64,000 nt of DNA, taken from contig JAQFWX010000063.1 in NCBI GenBank assembly GCA_027605045.1, forward strand, positions 62,001 through 126,000, given 5' to 3'. Below are positions 49,369-60,413 of the stretch, one piece after another (position 1 is the stretch's first letter; each line of letters starts with the position of its first letter). The DNA is from Phallus indusiatus. Lineage: Eukaryota; Basidiomycota; Agaricomycetes; Phallales; Phallaceae. The notes under the pieces were generated by a model. It was given only the letters and a program-made list of their open reading frames with translations. It was not told the origin of the DNA and did no database searches. The position numbers were made by a program, and so were the translations under genes.

Positions 49369-49911
49369 ATTGATATCATAATATTTATTATCAAACCCTG
49401 AATATACGCGCAGCTTTTCAGTCCTTCCGGAACTCGGCGTATTGATCTCAATTGACACCTTCGTCTCAAACAAAGTGAGGAATACAGAATGTCTCATTGA
49501 CAGGCTGGTATGAATACCGAAGGACCTAATATGTATATACGCGACGCGTGAAGCAAAAAGTTTGTCTCTTATCTTTACATAAAGAGTTTGGCCATATCCG
49601 AAACATGGATCTACATCAGCATCATTCCAGTTTATGTATTTATGTACAGCCTACATCGTCCTCAGATGGGAGAACCCGACGAACAATATTGCAAGTCAAT
49701 ATAATATATTCAATTACATCTGACTCGGAAGGTCTACCCGCAACATTGAACAGCGTGTTATGCTCACTTAAGGGAATACCCTTTTAGGCTTAACTCAATA
49801 AGAAGTAACAAGTCCGCCTATTGCTTTTCCAGTATTTCAGAAAGAGTGTTACTGTCAGCATCAAGACTCAAGTTGGATTTTATTTTTTTCTCGCAATTTT
49901 CTCGGCAACAA
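49369..49911. other. Intergenic region
   Basis: 3' flank of the permease followed by sequence with no recognisable gene. Confidence 0.45.
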
Positions 49912-50940
49912 TCATGAAAACGGACTTTTTTGAAGCGGAGACCCAATCCATCACAGACCACGACACCATGGCACTGAGTTCCAAGTTCTGCCTGTTATAT
50001 CAACGGTGAGCCTTCTGGAATAAACAGAGTATAATCGGATTATAAATTTGTAGTCTCAGATGGAAAATGAACAGACAGACGGTTCTATCTATTCCAACCT
50101 TATCCCGAAGCACAAGTTCAACCAGACTCCAAGGAGCATGTCGAGAGCACGGATGCGGAAAACTCCGGGAAAAACTCCCGGAGAGTGAAACGTTCAGTCA
50201 AAATGGAAAGGGAATTGGCATCGGATGCAGGTCCTAAATTTGCCGTCCATGATACATGCATCAAATATCAGTTTGAAATGATATTAAAGGGCAAACGGGA
50301 TAAAAGCGAATTGTGCGGACCTTGGAACTCCTTGCTTATCACGATGTTTCCAAGCCGTGAGGGCTTTCAAATCGCGCCACAACGCGATACTTTTAACGTA
50401 CCTAGAAGTGTGCCCAGGTGCCCAGGCCGCCTTTTTTTCTTTTCAAGTATTATGGGACCGTTGCCTGTGTTTTCGAGACTAAGCCGTCATCTCGCTATAG
50501 CTCTCACATGCTCCGCATTGAAGCTTACAGAGGGGTGGAGTGAAGAATGCAGACATATATGGACTATCATGTATTGGTGATCGCTTCCTGACAATCAGGC
50601 TGGATATCAAAACTGGAGCCCCGCCTTTATCGTGCAGCCGCCAATATAGCCAAAGTCACACCGATGCGGGGGTGGGATGAAGTATTGACAAAAAAAAGCA
50701 GCATAAAGCTCGCTGCTGTGATGGATGTAGTCAGGGCATCGGTCCTTTGCTCTCCACCAATCAACATCGAGCCTATTTCATTTGACTCCTTCCAGAAGTC
50801 ATCGCTGACGATAAAGAAAGTGATACAATGGACGCGGAAGTTGCAATGAACGATATATCAGACACAGATGGATTTTTCTGTAGTAGCCGACGCCAGAAAT
50901 ATATGTGACCGTAATCTCAGAGGTGCGCGAAACTAAAAGC
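49912..50940 (+). pseudogene. Unrecognised gene, apparently frameshifted
   Basis: An ATG at 49912 starts MKTDFFEAETQS. A plausible intron (about 50007-50076, GTGAGC...GACAG) continues as RRFYLFQPYPEAQVQP, and the frame stays open through a long block with PRSVPRCPGRLFFFSSIMG to a stop near 50580. Coding-like sequence resumes in another frame (from about 50613: LEPRLYRAAANIAKVTPMRGW, then ASVLCSPPINIEPISFDSF). It shifts again near 50795 to an acidic segment (DDKESDTMDAEVAMNDISD). I see no splice pair that repairs the two shifts, so it is either decayed or my model misses introns. No domain is recognised. An unspliced frame at 51384-51635 may be a further piece. Confidence 0.4.
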
Positions 50941-51885
50941 TGAGGGGAAAATATGATGCTAAAAAGTAATGGGCAATTATTAAATACAGATGGGCTAGGT
51001 CCATGTGAATGACGCAGAAAACACAGCAAAGAAGCAAAGAAATGGGACAAAGACAGGAAAGAAAGAAAGGAGAGGGAAGGAAGCATAGAATAAAAGATGA
51101 TCAAAGAAAGGAGTGTCTGAGAACGAGGGGGTGCAAGTTAATCACCGGCAGAAAGGACATCGTTAAAAAGAAACGTTGAATTGAGACTTCGAGATGATTG
51201 CAGGTTTTTTCTTAAATAACCCCTCTTACTGATCGTTCTCGGGATGTCGTTGGACTCGACAGAGTCACAGCGGTGTCAACATAAACTTATGAGTTCCGAA
51301 CAAAGACACACGTCAAATCAGAAATTATTGTTCTGATTTCAAAACCGGAAATCACTGCGACACTAGAAGCTTCGGAATCGAGTTTGAATCTGGTTACAGC
51401 TGCCAGTGGCTATGACAAAAAATTTCGAGAAGTACTAGTGGAATTTCAAAAGTCTATGATTGAGGTCACAGCGATTCGAGCTTGGAATGTTTTGATGTTC
51501 GCAATGACAATGACAAAGGTGAGTTGGTGGACCATACACCGACGTCTGTACAACACTCAAAGGTTCATATATGCGCTTCTGTTCCCGAGTAGAGGACCTT
51601 TTTTAGATATCCGTTATTTTCCTATCTGCCCATAGTCAATAATATTTAATCGTTTTCTTGAATTTCCTTGCACTGCCCTGTCCGTGGTGCCGTCCATGTA
51701 ACCAGACACAGTATAGATATCTTTAATTACGTTTACTTTCACCTCCGACTTCCTATTGAGCGACGCAATAGATTAAAACCTCTTTTGTAAATCAAACTTA
51801 ATCAAACGAAAATTTGTGTATTTTTTACACTCCTGGAAAGTACATTTGGACATTTATTATGCAAGAAAATTGACGTTTCGAAACT
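50941..51885. other. Intergenic region
   Basis: Purine-rich tract at 51040-51080. The open frame 51384-51635 (ASGYDKKFREVLVEF...) could be a remnant of the preceding decayed gene. The far right matches the 3' flank of lectin copy A. Confidence 0.45.
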
Positions 51886-52752
51886 TTAGGCCCATGCCTT
51901 GGAAGCGAAGAAAGACAATCCGGAGATACCAGCTGTAATTCTCGTGAGCTACACAAAAAAAAAACCAGAAAATATTTGGTCTTACTTTGTGCACCATCGG
52001 TTTGAACACCAGCAAGGCCTATAACACCAGAAGCTTGGAAATAGCTACCTTGATCGGCCTGGTCGCCGTTTCCCAAAGGCTGTAACCAGCATATCAATAA
52101 GTGTGCTTTTGTTGTGAAATCAGGGAGTTCACTCACGCCGACGACGCGGACTTGACCAGATTTCTTGTTCGAAATGACAATCGTGATTTGATTGAGTAAA
52201 CCCTTCTTATAATAAGCGTTGGGACCGGCTTTTCCGACAACACTAGTGATCACTTCGTCGGCTGAACAGTGTTCAGAATTCACGGAAATTTTGGGACAAT
52301 ATCAAAATGCCTCACCTGAAATGTTGATCGTGGTAGCGCTGCCACCAGACTGAGCACCATGGTTAATGGTGAGGGTTGACCCAGAGAGAAGATTGTAGGT
52401 AACATTGATAGCGTCGACCTGTGCTTCATGAGCTACAAAAGGTAATGGTGGAAGCAAATCTACATACAACCCAGCCATGGCGGACGACGCTATATGTAGT
52501 GACACAGTAAATGTTAAAAAAGGAAGGTCGGAGAAAGAAAAATCAAACACTTGCATTTGAGAAATGGGATTATCAACTACGAGGTTTTTCTCTTTAGGCC
52601 ATCCGACTGAGTGATAAAAATTTTTTTCAGAATTTGACGGGCTCGTTCATACGAGCCTGGAACTTACGAGTCTGAAGATCATCGAATCTATCGCCCTCAA
52701 GACCGCCAAAAACGGCACCTTGAACAAGAGCAGAGTCAGGGGTGTGCAACAT
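51886..52752 (-). CDS. Jacalin-like lectin, copy B
   Basis: Six exons with the same phases as copy A give about 168 residues. Exon 1 is 52752-52668, exon 3 starts at 52418 after a CACAG acceptor, and the stop is TAA at 51888-51886. Jacalin-fold cues are VFGGLEGDRFDDL at the start, VDAINVTYNLLSGSTLTINHG, then EVITSVVGKAG, a beta strand ITIVISNKK, and GISGLSFFASKAWA at the end. There is no signal peptide. Jacalin-related lectins bind mono- or oligosaccharides in Gly-rich loops; which sugar is unknown. It sits about 770 bases downstream of the GLTP gene on the same strand, with a tandem repeat in its upstream region, so both could be co-regulated. Confidence 0.75.
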
Positions 52753-53521
52753 AGTATCAAATTCTGAAGATGAATATAGATGTAGAAATGTTAGATGACC
52801 AGTGGCCTGGGGTTTTCAAGCAAAGTTTGACTTGCTTAAATACAAATTTGCGACTGCATTTACTTTCCAGGTTATTCTCTACAAGTCCACTTTTCCGCAC
52901 TAAACCTTCTCTTCCTCGTGGATTGCGCCATTGAGGGTATGTGTCATGTTGGAAAAAAAAGGAAGATCTAAAATGAATCTGATGTGTCAAGCTCCATATG
53001 GGCTCATTGAATGAAGCGACCCCCCTCAATGTGATACTATGGCTGAGTTCAATCCGAGAGTGTAGGAAGATCTCGGCAGTGCCAATAGAGATTGCATTTA
53101 AGAAGAAGAAGAAAAAAATTGAAACCAGAGGGTCGATCTGATTTTGACACCACCTCGGCAGTGCCAATAGATTGCATTTAAGAAGAAGAAAAACTTGAAA
53201 CCAGAGGGTCGATCTGATTTTGACACCAATGAACATAAGCAATCACCGATGTCGTTATGTCATCTGAACCTTAAAGAACATATGGGCCGCGGGTGTGTTG
53301 AAGGAAAAAAGGACGATTTGAATTTTTGAAGAAAAAAAAGACATCACGAGTTCGCACGACGGTCGAATTACGAGACGAACAGAGAAGAGTCTAATATCAT
53401 CTAGACGTCAGATTTAGATGAGATAAAACGGTATGTTCTGTTCATTGTTTCATTGTTTCAATTGTACAATTGATCGTCTTCCGAGCGATGTCGGAGCGAA
53501 ATGGAAGCGTGGCGTTATAAT
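52753..53521. other. Lectin upstream region, duplicated in copy A
   Basis: This spacer between the GLTP stop and the lectin start holds an open minus frame (53242-52757). Part of it (AAATTTGTATTTAAGCAAGTCAAAC on the minus strand, near 52820-52850) matches copy A near 12660. A TATTTAAG sequence there, conserved in both copies about 90 bases before the ATG, is a candidate TATA box. Confidence 0.5.
53072..53227. repeat. Tandem duplication, two units of 82 and 74 bp
   Basis: Unit 1 (53072-53153) and unit 2 (53154-53227) both begin CTCGGCAGTGCCAATAGA and end GATCTGATTTTGACACCA. They differ by small indels in the AAGAAG run. The repeat lies upstream of lectin copy B, and I see no equivalent in copy A. 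Confidence 0.85.
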
Positions 53522-54455
53522 CTAAACAGAAGCACCACCATAAGTGCCACTGGCATAGAATGCATTCATCCTCGTCAAAATCACATCCAACGAATTTAAC
53601 CATGGGCCGAATTCCGCGTCTACTTTGTCCTTGGGTCCCAGCTTAGCATAGAAATCGCTACGGTAAGGACAAGCCTTCATGGCCAGCTGATTTAAAGATG
53701 AGAAATGCAAGACTTTCGAAAAAATCAGGTGTATGTACAACGTACTGAGAATACTGGTCTAACCATGATGCCGTGATACTTCTTCAACGTCGCCTCATAT
53801 GACTTGTTAAAACTGACAGTCAATTCTTCATTAACGTCGGCTTGAGAGTTCTGGAGAGCTAATTTGGTGAAATTCAACCCCCTAGAATGGAAGATCAATT
53901 CAAAGAAACACAGAGTTTAAAGGTAAGATGAAAGATGAGTACAAAAATAATGATTCTGTTCCAAAGAGGGGCATACCGAAGAAGCCACATAAGACCTTCA
54001 GTAGCGGTATTCTTCTTCTCGGCTTTCTCATTGACGACAAGTTTCTCGAGAGTATCCGATAACGTGGGTGCTGCATTGTATCTAGTTCTGACTTTCTGAA
54101 AAGAGAACAAACAACAACCCCAGGAGGGTCAATCAGTGGAAAATGGCCTGCAAGTGACAGCCACATACGGTAATGTTTCCATTCATGTCACTTTTCACTA
54201 CTGAGAAAGTTGTCGATCCAAGCAAATCTTGTGTTAACGTGTTAGAAATCGATATTGGAACAAGACGCATCACGCATCCTCGTACCAAACAGGCTAACGA
54301 GCCCTTCCGCCGCCTCCAGGAACGCTACGGTATCGACCCCGTTATCCGAAACAGGCACGTCTTTGAAGCTCTAGACAAATATCAGCGTTACTCAATTCTG
54401 CGGGGCACATGCATTAAAGGCTTACTCTTTTGATTGTGTCGAAATACGTGGCCAT
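53522..54455 (-). CDS. Glycolipid transfer protein (HET-C2-like)
   Basis: Six exons (54455-54426, 54370-54286, 54227-54169, 54095-53977, 53881-53746, 53686-53522) give 197 residues, the normal GLTP length. The ligand-site residues of the family are all present: SDMNGNITK supplies D-x-x-x-N-x-x-K for the sugar/ceramide head, the Trp lies in TEGLMWLLRGL, and the His in KKYHGIMVRP. The LAMKACPYRSDFYAKLG segment is also typical. GLTPs shuttle glycosphingolipids between membranes in the cytosol. The Podospora homologue HET-C2 also controls heterokaryon incompatibility. Start ATG gives MATYFDTIKR, immediately before a 55-nt intron. The gene lies between the coiled-coil protein and the lectin, all on one strand. 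A broken copy is at 11122-12067. Confidence 0.92.
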
Positions 54456-54837
54456 AGTGATGCGGTGTTCAGAGAAGGTTTGAGATAAGATCAATCAACA
54501 ATCACGAAGTCACACTAGTCACATTTGAATTCAGACTGTCGCATAGTTGACGGAAAACCCCGATCACGCTTAATTTGAGCTAAAATCTGACTGAAAGAGA
54601 GATGAGTTTCTGATACTGATACTGTGTTTGGTATGCTAATTCCGCAAAACAATGGAAATGTTCGACAGGCTCGAGAGAAGATGTAAAACAGAAAAAGGAA
54701 AAACATGCGAGAGGTCATAAGGTGTATGGAACCGCAAAGGTGTGGGGTAATGTTCCTGAACAAGTCAAAAACCTTATTTAACGAAGCAAACCCTTGGCGA
54801 AATTAGACGTACATAAGTGTGTTCTTAGAAGAGTGAA
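54456..54837. other. Spacer upstream of GLTP
   Basis: Contains the presumed GLTP promoter and the 3' flank of the coiled-coil gene. No gene is seen. Confidence 0.5.
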
Positions 54838-56333
54838 TCAGGTATTCAAACCATATAACTTCTTGCGATGCGTTGTTCTTTTGTTCCTCGCGGTCACATT
54901 CCGTTTGTCTATATCTAGTTTATCAGTGACAGCAGAAGCCAATGGTGGTCGTAAATCTTCTTCTAGAATGTCTAGAATCTGCACAGTTTCATCTGACCTT
55001 ACGGTGATCGGATAGCGTTGTTGACACCTTTCACAGAAATGAGTCGGTCGTTCCCATAGCTCCTCAGTTATTGCCTATAATCGATGAAATAAAAGAAATT
55101 GTGAATTAGTCAATATGAAAAACTGCAAACAAGCAATGTCCGTACATTATTGCCTTGATTAGCCAAAGCTGACTCTATAATTGTCATCATTCTAAGCCGG
55201 CTAGCCATACCAGTTGATCCAGGCTTGATGCCGCAAACACCTCGCTGTAGAAGCACTTCCGGATCCCATGAGACGATCACAGACCAGGGTACACCGAGAA
55301 AAGCACGCGCACGGTTGCCGGTTTTAAGACTTTTATCTTTACCAAACAGACACCTGATACATTTTTGCATATCTTCTATTGACATAGGAGGACGCATATA
55401 GGGTCCGATAGGGCTTTCCAAGGTGTCTCCTTTGGCGGATTGAAAAGGAACATTGAGACCATTAAAAGAAGTCTCCTCCACCTGCTTCGAAATCGTGTCA
55501 TGCATTTCAATTTGGGCTGGTACCTTCGCTTCCGCCACGTTTCCAATTGATTTCGGTTCATATTCATGTTCTGAAGGCGTCCGTGGAGGAGTTAATAAGC
55601 AATGCTTATGGTTAGCAGGGACCAACAGAAGATCGTTCCGAGGGCTGGACACAGATTTTCCAGAAGAAGAGGCCATCGATGAAGAAGAAGCAGATCGTGA
55701 AACAACAGACCCAATCCATAAACCAGACTGACGTCGACGAATAGCAAGACGTAGATCTTGTAATGCCATTATGCGTTCGTTTGCACACCTTTCCCTTTCT
55801 CTCTCGGCGGCCTGGAGAGCGGTGATGGCATTCGACAGCAGGTCTTGCGCGGCCTTCTTCTCCTTCTCCGCAGTAAGACGACATTGAACAAGGTAGGCGT
55901 AGCGTTTCTTCATGAGGTTTTGCTGGTGGAAGTTTCGTTGCCGAGTCTGTTCCCATTCACAACATAGTTCTGATAACACGAAGGACACAGTACGTTTAAC
56001 AGAACCAGAAAAGCCCTCCACAAACTGAAAGTCGACAAGCTTAAAGGATGCCTTGGAGTGTCCTAGAGTTTGTGATGTACCGTCGCAGAAGACAGTGGGC
56101 TGAGAAGACGAACCAGAGGAGTCAGTAGAGCGTTCGGGATCAGTGGTATTTTCAAAAGGATTTGAGAGCTTAAGATCGCCAGAAACAAGTTGTAGAACTT
56201 TATCTCGCAGCACAAGATTCCAATCTTGGATGGATTTAATGAATTCTTCTTCCAACCTTGGCGCGTTATATGGTAGAAGGAATGGTACATCCGTATCCAA
56301 CTCCATTCGATGGAGACCGGTATTTTGAGACAT
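54838..56333 (-). CDS. Coiled-coil protein, unrecognised
   Basis: Two exons (56333-55146, 55074-54838) give 474 residues. The intron has a GTACGG donor and GATTATAG acceptor. The N-terminal part contains PRLEEEFIKSIQDWNLVLRDK, then a Ser-rich stretch. A helical block around residues 130-215 rich in E, K, R and Q (for example EKEKKAAQDLL and AAERERERCANER) is a probable coiled coil, followed by a Ser-rich linker and TPPRTPSEHE, a possible phosphorylation site. The C-terminal exon has a C-x-x-C pair (FCERCQQRY) and a basic end. No family is known to me. I used the ATG at 56333 rather than the in-frame GTG just before it. A deleted copy is at 10100-10727. Confidence 0.65.
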
Positions 56334-59300
56334 GGGTATCACGCTTCATAAGAAAAGAAAGAAAGCTGAGAAAATTGACGTGGTTGTCGAAGAAAAAATG
56401 AATGAATTGGTTGAAAAGATCCGGTCTGTTGAAAAGAGGGTTTCTGATTACGTAACTGTCACTAGCGCCGACACCGGCAGGCTCTTCCAAAACTTAGTCT
56501 TAACTCCCTTCGCCCTGCAAAGCAAAGTTTTAATTAATACGGTTATTTGATATTGATTTATCTATCTCCCTTTCTTCAGCCGGTTTTTTTTACTTTGTCT
56601 TATTTTTGACTTTGAAGGACCTGGTCACTGCTTAGGTGCCGGTCGGCGGTCCAAGCTTTACGACCAACTTTACGACCAACAACGACAGCCTTAATATCTC
56701 TAAAAACCGCCATTCTCTTAGACCCTATAGTTATGGTACAAAATTCTTCGATTCTCCAAGAGCTTCCAACAATGCACTCTCATAACTGCAATAGATAGTC
56801 GGATCTAGTGACGATCAATGGTTTTTTTTGCCTGTGTCTTCTTTCGATGGTATACGACCTCGCTGACAACTAAAATTTTTAGCATATCAAAATCTCTCGT
56901 CTGTGATGGAATCATTTTGAACCAGACCTCTCAAGAGAGTGGCGAGATTTCCAGCGTCATCGAAAATGGACGTTTTTTCCTAAGAAACAAGACGTGATGC
57001 ATATGCATGACGCCCAAGCTCAAATTTGAACTTTGGCATATTGAGCTTCAACAAGAGTTGAATCAAGTTGCCTCGTCCCCCAAATCCTCTCAACGAGTTT
57101 CTGCAAATTTTCTGTATTTATGAAAACACCTTTTGACTCGGATGAACAGGCCGTTGTTAGGGCTAGTACGAATAGTAAAAGTTACGCATTGCTGAAACAT
57201 TACTTATTATGAAGTGCTTTCACCTTACTTCTTATTGATTGCTTCCGCTTCCCTTCATGTCAAATCTATATCTTTTCTCTTCGGAGGCTCTGGACCAAGT
57301 TTGATATTGAATATCGACACATCACCTTGCCCCGCAAGAGGCCGTATCAGTTTCATGGTCGTTATGTTGAGCGCTTTGCTCAGATCGTATACTGTACGTA
57401 TTTGAGTACCCGAAGTAAGTTCTCTATGATACCTTGTATGTTATCAGTTTACGAAAAAATCTCTAATCCGTTCCGTAGATACACAGTTCCTTTGTCTTGC
57501 GAACTGCAGTCATTCCTACACGGTTTTGTCCGTATATGATCGTACTGAGATATCCATAAGAGACCTAGTGGGCTAAATTAAATTACGGCACGAATACGGT
57601 ATAGTGCTGGACCCTGCAATTTCGTACAAGAATTCTTCAAAATCACCGGGGCTTTTGGCAAGGCCATTTAAATACACTCTACCAAGCTTAGGTGACGATC
57701 AAATAAGACACGTAAAAATGGTTTACGAAAAGAGACAAAAGAAGCATCCTCAAATCGGTTTGGAGCTTTCTAACCGCCTTCAGTGATCTTGAATCCCATT
57801 ACTTATTAAATCGTAGAACGTGATAAACCGCCGAACTGAAAATTTTCGGCGTATCCAAGATAAATATGAATAACAAAAATTCCAATCGTTTTCTCCTCTA
57901 CTGTCCCTCATCTTATTTACGGCAAGACAACAAAGAAAAAACAAGTTGTAATTCGGGTGAACAGGTCGCGCACCGCAGTATATTTTGTACGGAAATAATA
58001 TTGAGTATCTTTTAAATCTAAGATTGCTGTTAAAATACTAAACCCCAAATCTCCAGATTTTACTGAAGCACAATATCACCTTTTGAGGCCTTGATTCGTG
58101 GACGATCATGCTGCAAGACCTGCAATGCTTTGTCACTGGTGTTGTGTGACATAAATGATTTTCCCCTGAAAACCAAAGGGTAATGATTTGAGTAAATTAT
58201 CTGAGGCGGCCGAATCTGATAAGAAGAGCAGAAAACAATCCCAACACCAATCCTTTAACTCCGCGGTCTCCGACCCGCACAATGTGAACAAAGTAAAAGG
58301 TCCGGAGATTTTTCCACACCTCGGCAGCAATCATCTTCGCTGAAACCCAAGTTCCGAGGACACCACAGAAACGTTTGTTTCGGAATTCACTCATGCTCGT
58401 TCAATGAACCAAAGCGAAAATATATACTAACCGAGATTATCCTTAGCTCAGTCTGTGCCTACCAGAGTTTTGGGTTTCGGTGAAAGCAGCGCGTTTGTAA
58501 AGCCAAACCGCAGCAGCAGATCTCCTTCCGGGTCTCTCACGTATAAACATAGTATTAGCCATAAACTGTACAAAACAAGGTCTTTGAATTTTACTCCCGT
58601 AATAATTTTCGATCGCCGAGCACGTCCTCGAGGCTCTGTGTCATGGCCCCATCACGATCGGAGAGTCGGATGAAGGTTGAACCACAAAAACACAATTTCA
58701 ACTGAGTTCCAAGGCGGACCGTTTTTGACCTTAGGGCCCTTTGGAGCTCATAATTCTTAATCAGGCGATGGCCCGGCATAAAATAGAGGAGCTGCGTGCA
58801 TCCAAATGCATCCATGTAATATTTAATTACATACAAATGAAGTCTCCGAGTCCCTAGAATTTTGAACTGTCCCTGCATGACTGAAGTTCCTAATAGTATC
58901 AGGAAGAGCCTGATTATCTATGATCAGCTGGTCAACCGAAGACCAAACGGAACCCTTAATTAAGGACGTTGGGCATTCATTTCACACGTTCGGTAGTTGA
59001 ATCCGCGTGCTGCAGCGGGAGAGAGCTCGATAAACGATCTCCGCTACCGTAAGTCCTGAGAGGTAGGATCTGCCTCGAGGTCCACAGCTTTCTCGACCTT
59101 GGATTTTTTTTTCGCCGTCAATCTAGAATACCTCGGAATACATGTGACTGACATAGCCAAGGCACTTTTCCTGGGCACAGCGCCATGTCGGACAATCTAG
59201 ATAGCTCATAGTCTGAGGCCAGGCCGTGGCTGAGTTCAAGCCAGTACCATCCATTTTAGACGGTGCGTAAACGTTTACGATCTGAGAGGGGAAGAGTCAA

Positions 59301-60227
59301 ACAGGCACATGCTACATTTGCAAATAGTTATGTGCCAAGCGTTCGAGAAACCTTTGTTCTTAAAAGTAAAATTTAATTAAAGATGTTTGCAAGACGTCAT
59401 TCTCAGATACTTTTGTACGTACTAAATTTTGAATGCTCGCATGTGGTGATTCGGAACTAAATAGGACAGGATCTCTTCCATAGTTTTAATTGGCATCCAT
59501 AGATCTTGATATCGGACAAGACTGGCGTGGTGGCGGTTCGCCAAAGGCTTCATGTCCGGAGAAAAAAAAACGTGTTAGAAGCTGTTCCTATTTCTCAGGC
59601 CTGGAAGAACAGAATTGTCTTTTCCTTCTCCAAAGAAAGATTAGATAGCGAACTCTGTAAATCCTCGTCTGAGAAATTGATGCACATATACGTGCATCAC
59701 TCTTAGCATTATAATCTAGTTCGTTCACCAAAAGTCTACCATTTGCCATTCGGGATTGTGACTTAGCCCCTTGGTTTAATCTGACCGTTCTAAAGTATGC
59801 TAGCGTGCCTAGGACTTACACATGTAATACGGAACCCGGCTTGCCTAAGGAAAAGAAAACGTGGCAGAAATAAGTATATGCGGGGGGCATGACACGAGGG
59901 GCCAAAGGAACACGCCTTTCAAATCAACCCTGCATGAGGGAGAGAATGAGCCATAATGAGGGACAGATCTTTTATCTCGGTTAACCACATAATGTGGTCA
60001 TGAAATGCGCGCCTTATATTTCTTATGGAAATACCTTCCTATATTTGGTTACTGGAGGGGAAAGGGAGGAACGGGGGAAAACGTACTTAAGGAAGGAGAA
60101 TGAACACTGTCGTTTCTCCACTTCCAGATCATTCCTCGAGGTATCAAATCACTTTAACAAGGTAAGAGTCCTTACCTTGGCTTTCGCATCCTCATCCTTA
60201 CCGAACCTGAACTTCTGTAGTTTCATC
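56334..60227. other. Long gene-poor stretch with possible coding relics
   Basis: A 72-codon charged frame opens at 56332 (MGITLHKKRKKAEK...), overlapping the divergent start, with no further support. Fragments near 57300-57540 (RGRYVERFAQIVY-like) and 57604-57786 (RHVKMVYEKRQKKHPQ) look like worn coding sequence. A minus frame at 58394-58197 (MSEFRNKRFCGVLGTW...) has one hydrophobic segment. None can be assigned. No intact transposon or RNA gene was recognised. Confidence 0.45.
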
Positions 60228-60413
60228 ATGAATTTTAACGCTATCATCGTTGTTCTCTCTGCTTTGTTCGCAGTCTCTTTCGCTGCGCCCGCTATCAACC
60301 CCGACGCAGGGTATGTATTTTCAATTTTCATTGTCCAGATGACAAATAATCACCGAATTCATTACATCTTTAGTGGCGGCTGCACTGACCTGAGATGCAT
60401 AGGCTCGACTTAA
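60228..60413 (+). CDS. Tiny secreted peptide precursor (40 aa)
   Basis: Exon 1 (60228-60310) encodes a clear signal peptide, MNFNAIIVVLSALFAVSFAAP. A 63-nt intron (GTATGT...CTTTAG) leads to exon 2 (60374-60413), which ends GGCTDLRCIGST and TAA. The mature peptide would be about 20 residues, starting APAINPDAGG, with two Cys spaced C-x4-C that could form one disulfide. It has no CAAX box, so it is not a mating pheromone of the usual type. The 5' flank has a pyrimidine-rich leader and the start codon context ATCATGA. It may be a small secreted effector-like or signalling peptide. The family is unknown. Confidence 0.5.
   Translation: MNFNAIIVVLSALFAVSFAAPAINPDAGYVFSIFIVQMTNNHRIHYIFSGGCTDLRCIGST

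Larger units (their letters stand above)
51820..56110 (-). repeat. Segmental duplication copy B (intact genes)
   Basis: Parent-like copy of the block also present inverted at 10.1-13.74 kb. Here all three genes are open. It is longer because copy A lacks about 0.6 kb of the coiled-coil gene and other pieces. Boundaries were judged by eye. Confidence 0.85.

Noticed and set aside
52757..53242. A 161-codon minus-strand open frame with a hydrophobic start, between GLTP and the lectin
   Set aside because: It runs across the tandem repeat, which explains its length and its internal repeat (the same ~25 residues twice). It has no splice structure and matches copy A only as non-coding DNA.
58981..59100. 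A possible tRNA-like stem region
   Set aside because: No convincing A-box/B-box pair or acceptor stem could be drawn, and no GGTTCGA-type B box is present.
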